Source: JAIBJN01 sp963825255 (lineage in GTDB: Bacteria > Actinomycetota > Thermoleophilia > Gaiellales > Gaiellaceae). Taken from it: a DNA stretch of 64,000 bases. The first letter of the stretch is position 1. Every line of letters begins with the position of its first letter. Made by a program: the position numbers and the translations under genes. The stretch spans positions 1 to 64,000 of the forward strand of contig CAWGSF010000008.1 of assembly GCA_963825255.1 (NCBI GenBank), written 5' to 3'. Shown here in pieces: positions 25,060 through 33,562 of the stretch. The notes below the pieces were generated by a model. The model did not search any database and was not told the DNA's origin. It saw only the letters and a program-made list of their open reading frames with translations.

Positions 25060-26696
25060 ACGGGAAGCCCTTCGCGATCACGCTCGACGTCGGCTCCAGC
25101 CTCGCGAACAAGACCGGCAGCTGGCGCACCGAGCGCGCCGTCTACGTCGATCGGCTCCCTCCCTGCAACAACGCGTGCCCGGCCGGCGAGAACATCCAGC
25201 GCTGGCTCTACGAGGCCGAGGAGGGCGGGGACGGCTACGAGCGCGCCTGGCGCCAGATCATGGAGGACAACCCGTTTCCCGCCGTCATGGGTCGGGTGTG
25301 CTACCACCCGTGCGAGACGGCCTGCAACCGCGCCCAGCTCGACGAGGCCGTCGGCATCAACTCGGTCGAGCGCTTCCTCGGCGACGAGGCGATCGAGCGC
25401 GGCTGGCGGACGGACGTGACGGGCAAAGCCGACAGGAAAGCGCGTGCTGGTGGTCGGCGCCGGGCCGTCGGGGCTCTCGGCCGCCTATCACCTCGCCCGG
25501 CTCGGCCACGGCGTCACCGTCTACGACGCGGCGCCGACGGCCGGCGGCATGATGCGCTTCGGGATACCCAAGTACCGCCTGCCGCGGGACGTCCTCGACG
25601 CCGAGATCCAGCGGATCCTCGACCTCGGCGTCGGCCTCGAGCTCGAACCGGCAGGTCACGAGCATCCTCGAGGCGATGGAGGAGGGTCGGTTCGACGCAG
25701 CCTTTCTCGCCGTCGGGGCGCACCTCGGCAAGCGCGCGTACATCCCCGCCGGATCGGCGGCCCACGTCCTCGACGCGGTCTCGCTGCTCCACAGCATGGA
25801 GGGCGAAGAGGCGCCGATGCTGGGGCGCCGGGTGGTCGTCTACGGCGGCGGCAACACCGCGATCGACGCGGCGCGGACCGCGAAGCGGCTCGGCGCCGAG
25901 GAGGCGATCATCGTCTACCGACGGACGCGCGAGCGCATGCCCGCTCACGACTTCGAGGTCGAGGAGGCGGAGACGGAGGGAGTCCTGATGAAGTGGCTCT
26001 CGACCATCAAGCGCGCGGACGGGGGCAAGCTCGTCGTCGAGAGGATGGCGCTCGACGAGTCCGGCTTCCCGCAGCCCACGGGCGAGCTCGAGGAGCTCGA
26101 GGCGGACTCCCTCGTGCTCGCGCTGGGCCAGGAGACCGACCTGTCGCTGCTCGACGGCGTGCCCGGGCTCGAGCGCGAGGACGGGGTCGTGAGGGTCGGC
26201 CCGGACATGATGACGGGCTACCCAGGCATCTTCGCCGGCGGCGACATGGTTCCGGCGGAGCGGACGGTCACGGTCGCCGCGGGCCATGGCAAGAAGGCCG
26301 CCCGCCACGTCGACGCGTGGCTGCAGGGACAGTGCCCATCGCCCGGCGCCGAAGCACGAGATCGCCACGTTCGACATGCTCAACACCTGGTACTACTCGG
26401 ACGCGCCGCGCACCGTGCAGCCACAGCTCGAGCTCGCGCGCCGGCAATCGACGTTCGAGGAGGTGCTCGGAGGCCTCGACGAGTCGAACGCGCTCTTCGA
26501 GGCGCGCCGCTGCCTCTCCTGTGGCAACTGCTTCTCGTGCGACAACTGCTACGGCGTCTGTCCCGACAACGCCGTGATCAAGCTCGGCGAGCCGGGAGAG
26601 CGCTACGCCATCGACTACGACTTCTGCAAGGGCTGCGGCCTCTGCGTCGCGGAGTGCCCTTCCGGGGCCATCGAGATGGTCCCCGAGACGATCTGA
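25056..26696 (+). CDS. GltD-like FAD/NAD(P)-oxidoreductase fused to a two-cluster ferredoxin (three frame breaks)
   Basis: Four readable pieces make one protein of about 546 residues. An N-terminal Fe-S domain (PCNNACPAGENIQRWLY, GRVCYHPCETACNR) is followed by the FAD motif VLVVGAGPSGLSAAYHLARL, a PKYRLPRDVLDAEI segment, and an NAD(P)H motif VVVYGGGNTAIDAARTAKRL. These are followed by FAGGDMVP, then a C-terminal ferredoxin with CLSCGNCFSCDNCYGVCPD and CKGCGLCVAECPSGAIEM. The first three parts resemble the small subunit of glutamate synthase and NfnB. Breaks lie near 25440, 25650 and 26325. As the fourth gene of the operon it probably links ferredoxin reduced by the oxidoreductase to NAD(P)H. 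It is not glutamate synthase, since no large subunit is present. Confidence 0.85.
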
Positions 26697-26712
26697 CCCG
26701 AGGAGGTGCAGC

Positions 26713-26901
26713 ATGGCCGAGGAGACACATGCGCCGTCGCTGGCGAGGGAGAGCCTGGAGGCGGCGAGCGAGGAGTGGCTCGCCCAGCTCCTGCAGGACC
26801 TGGGGGCGCAGCAGCGCGCCCTGCGAGAGGAGCTGGGCCGGATCGAGCAGACGATCGAGCAGCTCGAGGTCGAGCTCGCCAGGAGAGGCGCCGGCGGTTG
26901 A
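26713..26901 (+). CDS. Small coiled-coil protein
   Basis: The 62-residue product is a single charged helix with heptads (LREELGRIEQTIEQLEVELA). A GAGGAGGTG ribosome-binding site lies eight bases ahead of the ATG. It follows the oxidoreductase operon by 16 bases and may be its last gene. No family is recognised. Confidence 0.6.
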   Translation: MAEETHAPSLARESLEAASEEWLAQLLQDLGAQQRALREELGRIEQTIEQLEVELARRGAGG

Positions 26902-26931
26902 TCCGGCCGTGATCGCGACCGTGCCGCTCGG

Positions 26932-27141
26932 CTAGACGTCGATCCCGAGCTTGCGCAGGTCGACGATCGCGGTTCTCCGCCAGCGGGTCGTGTCCGGCGA
27001 GAAGGGGAGCATGAACGGCATCCCATTGGCCTTGCGCAGCGGCTTGCCGTCGCGGAGGACGCGGTAGTGCCCGGGAGTCGGCTCGACGGTGAGACCGGCC
27101 GCTTCGAGCCGGCGGATGAACTCGCGGACGTCCTTCCTCAT
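26932..27141 (-). CDS. HicA-like small RNA-binding-fold protein
   Basis: The 69-residue protein has the HicA shape: MRKDVREFIRRLEAAGLTVE, then TPGHYRVLRDGKPL with a Gly-His at positions 24-25, then a short final helix-strand (TAIVDLRKLGIDV). HicA toxins are mRNA interferases with a double-stranded-RNA-binding-like fold. The partner HicB is not present on either side, so it could be a solitary HicA-like protein rather than a toxin. Confidence 0.65.
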   Translation of the reverse strand: MRKDVREFIRRLEAAGLTVEPTPGHYRVLRDGKPLRKANGMPFMLPFSPDTTRWRRTAIVDLRKLGIDV

Positions 27142-27175
27142 GTGGCGCAGCCCGGCGAGCCGGGCCACGTCGAGG

Positions 27176-28269
27176 CTAGCGAGAGTGGGAGACGCGCGCG
27201 CCCTTGTCTTTCCCGAGCCCCTGCGCCTGGGCATGAGCAGGCGGGCCCCCGGGCCGGGTGGACGGCCTTCCGGCCGTCCTCTGCGGGCCCTGAGCCTTGG
27301 TGGCCTTCGGGACCGCGGCAGCCTTCTCCCGTCCGAGGGCGAGGCCGTTCCCGGTGCCCTTGTCCTTGGACTTGGCTGCGGCTGCGGTCGCCTGGCCGAA
27401 CGCCCGCCCTCGTCCCGAGGCATGCTCGCCGCGGGGAGATCGCCCGGGCCGAGGGCCCGGCGAGCGAAGGGCCGCGTCGGCGGAAACCCGGATGGAGCCG
27501 CTCGAGGCCGCAGGCGGAGTGGTTGTCGCACGCACGACCGACTTCGCCGCTTTCGCCCCGACAGGGTCGGCCTGGGCACGCCAGACGCCGGCCGGGTCGG
27601 TGGCCACGACCGTCGTGGTCGTGGCGGCCACGACGGTGACCGCGGCGACGGTCTTCACGCCGGCGCTCCCGACGAGGAAGCCCTTGATCGCCGTGATGAG
27701 CCCGCCGAGGTCGAGCGCGCGGAGCCCCGAGCGGCGCCCTCGCGTTCCGGGGTTCTCCAACGCGGCGGCGAGCGAGCGTCGCGCGCGGAAGATCAGCGTC
27801 TCGGCCGCGGCCTGCGTCAGGCCGAGTCGATCGGCGACCTCGCGGTGGGAGAGCCCCTGCCATTCGCGCAGCAGGATGGCGCGCCGCTGCTGCTCCGTCA
27901 GGCTGGCCGAGCGCGGCCGTGAGTCCGATGAGGTCGTCGGCAGGACGGTCGGGCGCGGGGACGGTCTCCTCGAGGATCGTGACGTCTTGGACGTGCTCCA
28001 GGCGATCCCGTCTCCCCGAGGAGCGGAGGCGGGTGAGGCAGACGTTCTGGGCGATTCGCAGGAGCCAGGCCGAGCCCACGCGTCGGGCGGACACCTGCGT
28101 TGAGACTCCGGCATGCGTTCAGGTACGTGGCCTGTAGGGCGTCCTCGGCCTCCTCGGGCGACCGGAGGAACCGAAGGCAGTAGCCGTAGATCCAGCCGGA
28201 GTGCTCCTGGAAGAGGCGCTCGGCGGTCTCCGACACGGCCGGCCCGAGGAGCGGCTCCACTCGCCTCAT
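27176..28269 (-). CDS. Sigma-70-family (ECF-like) factor with a C-terminal transmembrane helix and low-complexity tail (two frame breaks)
   Basis: The first part has region 2 (ERLFQEHSGWIYGYCLRFLR and PEEAEDALQATYLNACRSL), then after a break near 28095 AWLLRIAQNVCLTRLRSSGR. After another break near 27905 region 4 follows (TEQQRRAILLREWQGLSHRE, VADRLGLTQAAAETLIFRAR). It then has about 150 further residues: a membrane-like helix (VKTVAAVTVVAATTTTVV) and an Ala/Gly/Pro/Lys-rich tail. Some ECF groups carry C-terminal membrane extensions that work as built-in sensors or anti-sigma domains, so this may be a tethered sigma factor. It is divergent from a secreted protein gene, a possible target. Confidence 0.75.
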
Positions 28270-28430
28270 GGGCGACGGTCATAGCTCCATTGTCGCGAAC
28301 GGACGGCACCAGGTCAAGGCGAGTCCCCCGAAATGTTGATTCTTCGGTAAGCGTCCGCATGTTTTCGTCCGGTCGCGCGTCTGTGCTCATGACGGACGCC
28401 CAGCACGACCGACACGGAGGCTCTCCCTTC

Positions 28431-28991
28431 ATGACGCTCGGACGAAAGACACTCCTCGCGGCCACGCTTGCGGCCGCGCTGCTCGTTCCGGCAGCCGCGG
28501 CCACGGCCGGGAACGGGAACGGCCACGGAAACGGCAACGGACCGCCTGCCTGGGCCGGGGGCGGCAGCGGCGGCGCGAGGACCAACGGCAAGCCCGCTTG
28601 GGCGGGCCAGGGCCACGGCCAGGCGAAGAAGGCCGAGAAGGCTCAGGCGAAGCTCGACCGGAAGGCCGCTCGAGAGGCCACGACGGCGGACGAGGACGGC
28701 CCCAAGCACCAGAACCCTGCGTGGGTCTGCAAGTTCGAGCGCGAGTCGATGGGAGCGGAAGGCTTCGCCGCCGAGTACGGCGACGGCGCCAACGCCTTCG
28801 GGAAGTGCGTCTCGCGCGAGGCGCATGACCGCGACGGCGTCACGGTCCCCGACGAGGGCCCGGTCGATGAGCCTGGCGAGGCCGAGGACGAGCCAGAGGA
28901 CGGGGGCGTCATCTCCGAGGACGACCCGGCGCTCGTCGAGGCCCTGGCCGCTCTCCAGTCCCTCCTCGAAGCGCTCAGACAGATCCTCTAG
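28431..28991 (+). CDS. Secreted, low-complexity protein with a signal peptide
   Basis: The 186-residue product has a signal peptide (KTLLAATLAAALLVPAAAAT), then a Gly/Asn/His-rich segment (NGNGHGNGNGPPAWAG), a Lys/Ala helix, and a Cys-containing block. That block has WVCKFERESMGAEGFAAEYG and ends FGKCVSREA, with two cysteines that could form a disulfide. An acidic tail follows. The ATG at 28431 puts the hydrophobic core directly at the N-terminus. No family is recognised. It is divergent from the membrane-tethered sigma gene and shares its Gly/Asn/Lys-rich composition. Confidence 0.6.
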   Translation: MTLGRKTLLAATLAAALLVPAAAATAGNGNGHGNGNGPPAWAGGGSGGARTNGKPAWAGQGHGQAKKAEKAQAKLDRKAAREATTADEDGPKHQNPAWVCKFERESMGAEGFAAEYGDGANAFGKCVSREAHDRDGVTVPDEGPVDEPGEAEDEPEDGGVISEDDPALVEALAALQSLLEALRQIL

Positions 28992-29010
28992 CCCACCCCG
29001 GGACATGCGG

Positions 29011-29048
29011 CAAGCCGAGAGGGGCGGGCGACGCCTCTCTCGGCTTTC
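29011..29048 (+). terminator. Intrinsic-type terminator after the secreted-protein gene
   Basis: GCCGAGAG and CTCTCGGC form a stem around a GC-rich loop and are followed by TTTCCC. It lies 20 bases after the stop of the upstream gene. Confidence 0.65.
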
Positions 29049-29075
29049 CCGGGGCCGCTTCCCGGCCGCGAAGGA

Positions 29076-29282
29076 CTAACGGGCGCGCGCCGGGTACGGC
29101 CGCTGCTCGATGCGACGTAGCGCCGGGCTCACGGGCGCAAACCGAACCCCGCGCGGCGGGCGCGTGACCGCGTTCGGCGGCGCGACCGCGAAGTGCTGCG
29201 CAAGCGAGCGCGGATGCACGGTGCTCCAGCGTTCGAGGCGCGGGCGCAGGCCGCCCCACATGAACTCCTCAGCCGTCTGCAT
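29076..29282 (-). CDS. Possible 68-residue unknown protein
   Basis: The ATG at 29282 is preceded by AAGGGGGAGAGC, and the product contains EEFMWGGLRPRLERWSTVHP followed by a basic Pro/Arg-rich tail. No family is recognised and the composition is atypical. It occupies an otherwise empty stretch between two plus-strand genes. Confidence rests on the ribosome-binding site only. Confidence 0.35.
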   Translation of the reverse strand: MQTAEEFMWGGLRPRLERWSTVHPRSLAQHFAVAPPNAVTRPPRGVRFAPVSPALRRIEQRPYPARAR

Positions 29283-29461
29283 GCTCTCCCCCTTCAGCCG
29301 CAGTGATCCCCAGACGGGCTGAGTCGAATCGTGGTCGAGCCGCGGGCGTCGTGTCACCCGACTTTCGGAGAGGATGAAGGCGAGGCTCGTTCGGCTCGAA
29401 CCCGCTTCGCGAGCGGGAAGTGCGTATTCTTTCGCCGCGAACCAAACCGGAGGTGAACTGC

Positions 29462-29860
29462 GTGGTATTCGGAGCCGACTATCCGTTCCTCGAGGTCGTC
29501 TGGACGCTCATCGTCATCTTTGCGTGGGTGATCTGGTTCTGGCTTCTCATCACCGTCTTCGCCGATCTGTTCCGGCGGCACGACATCGGCGGTGGCAAGA
29601 AGGCGGTCTGGATCATCTTCGTGATCCTCGTGCCGTTCGTCGGCGTCCTCATCTATCTCATAGCCAACAGCCACTCGATGGCCGAGCGCAACGAGAAGCA
29701 GATGAGACAGACGCAGGCCCAGACGGATGCCTACATCAGGTCCGTCGCCGAGCGAATCGGGCCGACGGCGGAGATCGAGCGGGCGAAGGGGCTGCTCGAC
29801 AGCGGCGCGATCAGCCAGGCCGAGTTCGACGCCATCAAGGCGAAGGCGCTCTCGGGCTAA
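29462..29860 (+). CDS. PLD-N-type membrane protein with a C-terminal SHOCT helix
   Basis: From the GTG at 29462 (GGAGGTG upstream) the 132-residue product has two transmembrane helices (VVWTLIVIFAWVIWFWLLIT and AVWIIFVILVPFVGVLIYLI) separated by DLFRRHDIGGGKK. That is the layout of the phospholipase D-nuclease N-terminal/PLDc_N family. It ends with AKGLLDSGAISQAEFDAIKA, a SHOCT domain. Such proteins are common in actinobacteria and have no proven activity. Confidence 0.8.
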   Translation: MVFGADYPFLEVVWTLIVIFAWVIWFWLLITVFADLFRRHDIGGGKKAVWIIFVILVPFVGVLIYLIANSHSMAERNEKQMRQTQAQTDAYIRSVAERIGPTAEIERAKGLLDSGAISQAEFDAIKAKALSG

Positions 29861-29937
29861 AGCTCTCCGGCGAAGCTGCCGAAAACCGGGAGTGGTTCCC
29901 GGAGTGAGGCCGCAACACGCCGGGACCTCCCTGAATC

Positions 29938-29967
29938 GGGCCGCCCACAGAGGCGGCCCCTTTCTTT
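29938..29967 (+). terminator. Intrinsic terminator
   Basis: GGGCCGCC and GGCGGCCC pair around a short loop and are followed by TTTCTTT. It ends the PLD-N/SHOCT gene and lies before a convergent operon. Confidence 0.75.
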
Positions 29968-29975
29968 GCCCGGAC

Positions 29976-30228
29976 CTAGCTGTCGAGCCGGCGGCGGAGC
30001 TCGTCGAGCGGGAGCGACTCGGGCTCGTACCCCTCGAGCCGCAGCGCTTCCTCGAGATCCGCGACGAGCGCGTCGCGGAACGCGATGATCCGCCTCCGCC
30101 CGCGCCACGATGTCGTCGAGCTGGCCGCGCGCGAGCGGCAGCTCCTGGGCAGCCTCGACCCACGCCTGCGGGGCAGGCGGAAGGGCCTTGATCAGTTCGG
30201 CCAGGCGATGTTCGTCGTAAGCGGTCAT
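29976..30228 (-). CDS. Small helical protein coupled to an ECF sigma factor (one frame break)
   Basis: From ATG 30228 the frame reads YDEHRLAELIKALPPAPQAW and ELPLARGQLDDIVARAEAD. After a break near 30097 the next frame gives FRDALVADLEEALRLEGYEP to the stop, about 83 residues in all. It starts 12 bases after the sigma-factor stop, so the pair is an operon. It has no transmembrane helix or zinc motif of classical anti-sigma factors. A regulatory role is inferred from position only. Confidence 0.55.
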
Positions 30229-30240
30229 AAGGGTCTCCGC

Positions 30241-30819
30241 CTAACCTGACGGAGAAGCGCCGGGGTTTCTTCCCTCCATCAGCTCGCGAAGCTTGCCCAG
30301 GCAGCGCGAGATCCTGCTCGCGATCGTGCCCGACGGGATCCCGAGCTCGTCGCCGATCGTCTGGTAGCTCTCGTCGCGCGCGAAGAAGCGGTCGAGGATC
30401 TCCTGGCAGTTCTCGGAGAGCCCGGCCATCGCCTCGTGGACGGCGAACGCCTCGTCGAGCGTCTCCATCGTCTCGTCGGACCCGCCGGGCATGGACTCGA
30501 GGTCGGCGAGCTCCTCCCGCGAGCCGGCGCGCAGGCGGTCGATGCAGAGCCGCCGCGCGAGCTGGCCGATCCACGGCCTGATCGCCTCGTCGTCGCGCAG
30601 CCGGTCGAGATGCTCGTACGTGCGCGTGAAGACCTCCTGGAAGACCTCCTCGGCGTCCTCCCGCCGGAGGCGGTAGGCCTGCGTGGCGATCGCGAAGACG
30701 TAGCGCGAGAAGCGGCTGACGAGCTCGCGCCACGCATCCTGGTCACCCCGTCGGCACCGCGCGACGATCTGCGCGTCGGGCAGGGAGGCGAGTTGCACAG
30801 CAGGGGTATGAAACCTCAA
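30241..30819 (-). CDS. ECF-type RNA polymerase sigma factor
   Basis: The 192-residue protein has region 2 (GDQDAWRELVSRFSRYVFAI, EDAEEVFQEVFTRTYEHLDR, IRPWIGQLARRLCIDRLR) and region 4 (LSENCQEILDRFFARDESYQ and SGTIASRISRCLGKLRELM) with no extra domain. That is the standard ECF arrangement. Its target promoters are unknown. A small helical protein follows in the operon, and no recognisable zinc anti-sigma factor is adjacent. Confidence 0.88.
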   Translation of the reverse strand: MRFHTPAVQLASLPDAQIVARCRRGDQDAWRELVSRFSRYVFAIATQAYRLRREDAEEVFQEVFTRTYEHLDRLRDDEAIRPWIGQLARRLCIDRLRAGSREELADLESMPGGSDETMETLDEAFAVHEAMAGLSENCQEILDRFFARDESYQTIGDELGIPSGTIASRISRCLGKLRELMEGRNPGASPSG

Positions 30820-30883
30820 TCCGCGCCCGGAGGGAAGATCGCGGCCTTCTCGTCCGTCATGTGGTCAGTGGAAGGAGGCCTCC

Positions 30884-31069
30884 ATGCAGCAGCTTGACGC
30901 CCACTCGGATTACGTCCGCGCGCGCCACAGCGACCTCTTGCGGCAGGCCAGGAGCGGCGAGCTCGCCGCCCGTCTGGCCGCGAGCCGCCGTGAGGATCGC
31001 CGCTCGCTCTTCGCGCGTCTCCAGGCGCGCAACGCTCGCGACGCGGCGACGCCCGTCACGTCGCACTGA
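30884..31069 (+). CDS. Small basic helical protein
   Basis: The 61-residue product is a charged helix (YVRARHSDLLRQARSGELAA, RREDRRSLFARLQARNAR) behind a GGAAGGAGGC ribosome-binding site. It is divergent from the ECF sigma gene with 64 bases between the two starts. No family is recognised. Confidence 0.5.
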   Translation: MQQLDAHSDYVRARHSDLLRQARSGELAARLAASRREDRRSLFARLQARNARDAATPVTSH

Positions 31070-31091
31070 GAAGCCGAGTCGGAGAAAGAGT

Positions 31092-31118
31092 GGAGCCCCG
31101 GTAGGGGGCCGGGGCTCC
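31092..31118 (+). terminator. Ten-base-pair hairpin after the small helical gene
   Basis: GGAGCCCCGG at 31092-31101 pairs perfectly with CCGGGGCTCC at 31109-31118 around a G-rich loop. There is no T run after it, so it may work as a stabilising hairpin or with another factor. Confidence 0.55.
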
Positions 31119-31239
31119 TACCAGCCGACGCGGTATCAACCCCGGGACAAGGTTCGCGTCGGTCGGCGTGACCATATTCTGTGCAAATCTGCCGGATCCT
31201 CTCAAGTCAAAAAGCCGCTCGGTACGATGATTTCCTGTC

Positions 31240-31310
31240 GGCGCGGTGGCCGAGTGGTTAGGCAGAGGCCTGCAAAGCCTCGTACACCGGTTCGAATCCG
31301 GTCCGCGCCT
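31240..31310 (+). tRNA. tRNA-Cys (GCA anticodon)
   Basis: The cloverleaf has acceptor GGCGCGG/CCGCGCC, anticodon arm with loop CTGCAAA (anticodon GCA) and T arm ACCGG-TTCGAAT-CCGGT. CCA is not encoded. The next gene starts 52 bases downstream. Confidence 0.93.
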
Positions 31311-31361
31311 CTAGCTCGTGCCGGCGTTGCGGCGTCCCTTCCGGGAAGGAAGGATTCGAGC

Positions 31362-32718
31362 GTGGACCGTCCCGAGACCCGCTATGCGACGACCGCGGAC
31401 GGCGTTCACATCGCCTACGAGGTTCTCGGTGAGGGGCCAGGCGATCTCGTGTTCGTCCCGGGGTTCGTGTTCAACGTCGAGCTGAGCTGGGAGTGGCCCC
31501 AGTTGGCCAGGTTCGCCAGGCGGCTTGCCGGCTTCTCTCGCCTCGTCATGTTCGACCGACGCGGGACAGGGCTCTCGGATCACATCGTCCCGACCGAACG
31601 ACAACTCACGCTCGAAGCGCGGATGGAGGACATCGGTGCGGTCATGGACGCGGCCGGATCGGAGCGTGCGACGCTCCTGGGCTTCGAGGAGGGGTTCGCC
31701 CTCTGCGCGATGTTCGCCGCCACCTACCCGGACCGAGTCGCCGCGCTCGTCGCGCTCGCCCCGGCCGGTATCGGTCGGGCCGACGCCGAGCGGCCCTGGG
31801 CTTTCAGCGACGAGCACGCGGCCGAGTACCTCGCCAGTGTCCGGCGAGGGTGGGGCACCCTCGCGTTCGCGGAGGAGGAGGGACGGGAGGTCTGGCCGGA
31901 GCTGGGCGACGATCCGGAGTGGTTCCGACAGTACTCCGACTTCATGCGTCGCTCCGTGAGTCCCGGCGACGCGCTCGTGTTCCTGGGCGTCGACTCCGAG
32001 ACCGATGTGCGCGGGATTCTTCCCACGGTTCGTGCGCCGACGCTCGTGATCCAGCGAACAGACGACAAGGCGCTCCCGGTCGAGTACGGGCGCTACTTTG
32101 CAGAGAGGATTCCCGGAGCCGTCCTGGTGGAGCTGCCGGGCTCGAACCACGCGTACATGTCCCCCGACCAGGATCAGGTCCTCGACCATGTCGAGCGGTT
32201 CGTCAAGGCGCTGCGAGCCGAGGAGGCCGAGCTCGACCGCGTCTTGGCAACCGTGCTTTTCACCGACATCGTCGGGTCGACGGAGCGGGCGGCCGAGCTT
32301 GGTGACAGCGGGTGGCGCGCGCTCGTCGAGCAGCACCATGCGACCGTTCGAGGGGCGCTTGCCCGCTACCGCGGGGTCGAGGTCGACACCACGGGCGACG
32401 GGTTCTTCGCGACCTTCGATGGACCGGCGCGCGCGGTCAAGTGCGCGACCTCGATCGTGGAGGCCGTTCGACCCCTGGGCGTCGAAGTGCGCGCAGGAGT
32501 GCACACCGGCGAGGTCGAGCGAGTCGACGACAAGGTCGGCGGCATCGCCGTCGTGATCGGCGCTCGCGTCTGCGCCCTCGCCGAGCGGATCCGAGGTCCT
32601 CGTTTCCTCCACCGTCAGGGATCTCGTCGCGGGCTCGGGGCTCGTGTTCGAGGACACCGGGGAGCATGACCTGAAGGGCGTCCCGGACCGCTGGCGCCTC
32701 TATCGGGTGGTTGACTGA
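31362..32718 (+). CDS. Class III adenylate/guanylate cyclase with N-terminal alpha/beta-hydrolase domain (one frame break)
   Basis: The N-terminal half is an alpha/beta-hydrolase fold (VFVPGFVFNVE, FDRRGTGLSDH, RAPTLVIQRTDDKALP, LPGSNHAYM). The C-terminal half is a class III cyclase domain with LATVLFTDIVGSTERAAELG (metal-binding Asp), VDTTGDGFFATFDGPARAVK and GVEVRAGVHTGEV. A break near 32578 is followed by VLVSSTVRDLVAGSG to the stop, about 451 residues in total. The nucleophile elbow reads LLGFEEGFA, so the serine of G-x-S-x-G is replaced by Glu. The hydrolase domain is therefore probably a sensor, not an enzyme. The GTG start is chosen because it directly precedes the first conserved residues. 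Confidence 0.82.
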
Positions 32719-32825
32719 GAGCCGGTCCGCGCCTCGGGCGCGTACTGCTTCAACGACGGTGTGCCGACCTGGCGCGGCTACGTGGCTACGCAGCTCGACG
32801 TGACCGGGTAGAGGCCGCTGGTCCG
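32719..32825. other. Intergenic stretch with a 14-bp copy of the tRNA-Cys 3' end
   Basis: Bases 32723-32736 repeat the last 14 bases around the tRNA-Cys 3' end (31299-31312, CCGGTCCGCGCCTC). A short in-frame fragment follows (SGAYCFNDGVPTWRGYVATQ, ending at a stop at 32812) that has no start. It could be the 3' scrap of a disrupted gene. Confidence 0.35.
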
Positions 32826-33122
32826 CTAGCGGCGCCGCGCATCGAGCCGGATCGTCCACTGCTCGACCGCGTCGAGCACGAGGTGGGTGTCGCTCCACGG
32901 GTCGTCGGCGAGCGTCGTGCGGACGGCATCCTCCGAGTCGGCCTCGACCGCGAGCACGACTCGAAACTCGTCGGCGAGCAGCCCGCCGAGGACGACGAAG
33001 CCGTCCTCGAAGAGCGCGTCCATGAACGCCGCATGATCGGGCCAGCCGGACTGCTCCTCGAGCGGCAGCGACGGATCCCACTGCGGGCCCGAGCGAAGGC
33101 GCACGACGAGGAACATCGCCAC
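32826..33122 (-). CDS. YciI-like protein
   Basis: The 98-residue ferredoxin-like fold has FLVVRLRSGPQWD, then HAAFMDALFEDGFVVLGG and AVRTTLADDPWSDTHLV with a conserved His-Asp type arrangement of the YciI/YCII family. The function of most members is unknown; some act as small hydrolases or lyases. GTG at 33122 or ATG at 33116 could be the start. Confidence 0.75.
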   Translation of the reverse strand: MAMFLVVRLRSGPQWDPSLPLEEQSGWPDHAAFMDALFEDGFVVLGGLLADEFRVVLAVEADSEDAVRTTLADDPWSDTHLVLDAVEQWTIRLDARRR

Positions 33123-33311
33123 GGCCGCGTTCTACCACGGTGTGGCGCGGCGGAGCCAGGCTCAAGCCTGCGCTCGTGACTGCCGATACAGCCGGCGAGG
33201 TCCTCTCCTCACGGGCACGGGGATGACGGCAATCACCTTCGCGCCCAGTAACGCCCGGAGCGGCGGCGTCTTCGTCGCCGCTCCTCCTCTTCTCGAGGAG
33301 ATGCGCTCGGT
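33123..33311. other. Intergenic region, no gene seen
   Basis: Nothing in these 189 bases has protein-like composition together with a start. It should contain the promoter of the YciI-like gene on the minus strand. Confidence 0.35.
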
Positions 33312-33527
33312 CTAGGCGGCCGCGTCGGTGCCGTGGCGGAGATCGGCGGGCGCGGAGGAGCGGACGTCCGAGTCCCCGTGCCAGCGCGCGACGCTCGCCA
33401 CCCAGGCGCGCCGGGCGTGGTAGTCGCACACGAGGTAGGTGTCGCCGTCCGTCGCGGTGACCGTGGTCGCGCCCTCACGGTCGCAGCGGCGATTCTCCAG
33501 GCGGTAGTAACCCTCGCAGCGCTCCAT
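33312..33527 (-). CDS. Small cysteine-containing unknown protein
   Basis: The 71-residue product begins MERCEGYYRLENRRCDREGA and has VCDYHARRAW. The C-x11-C and later C/H residues could bind a metal. It is similar in look to small actinobacterial proteins with a C-E-G-Y-Y-R motif, but no function is assigned. The ribosome-binding site is weak. Confidence 0.5.
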   Translation of the reverse strand: MERCEGYYRLENRRCDREGATTVTATDGDTYLVCDYHARRAWVASVARWHGDSDVRSSAPADLRHGTDAAA

Positions 33528-33562
33528 CTGCGTTGTGTCTTCGGCACGTCACGCCGTCTTCC

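Noticed and set aside
25056..26696. Glutamate synthase small subunit
   Set aside because: The fold is GltD-like but a C-terminal two-cluster ferredoxin is attached and the neighbours are oxoacid oxidoreductase subunits; no large subunit is present.
30861..31361. N-terminal extension of the cyclase frame
   Set aside because: The frame reads through the tRNA-Cys gene; the conserved protein starts at GTG 31362.
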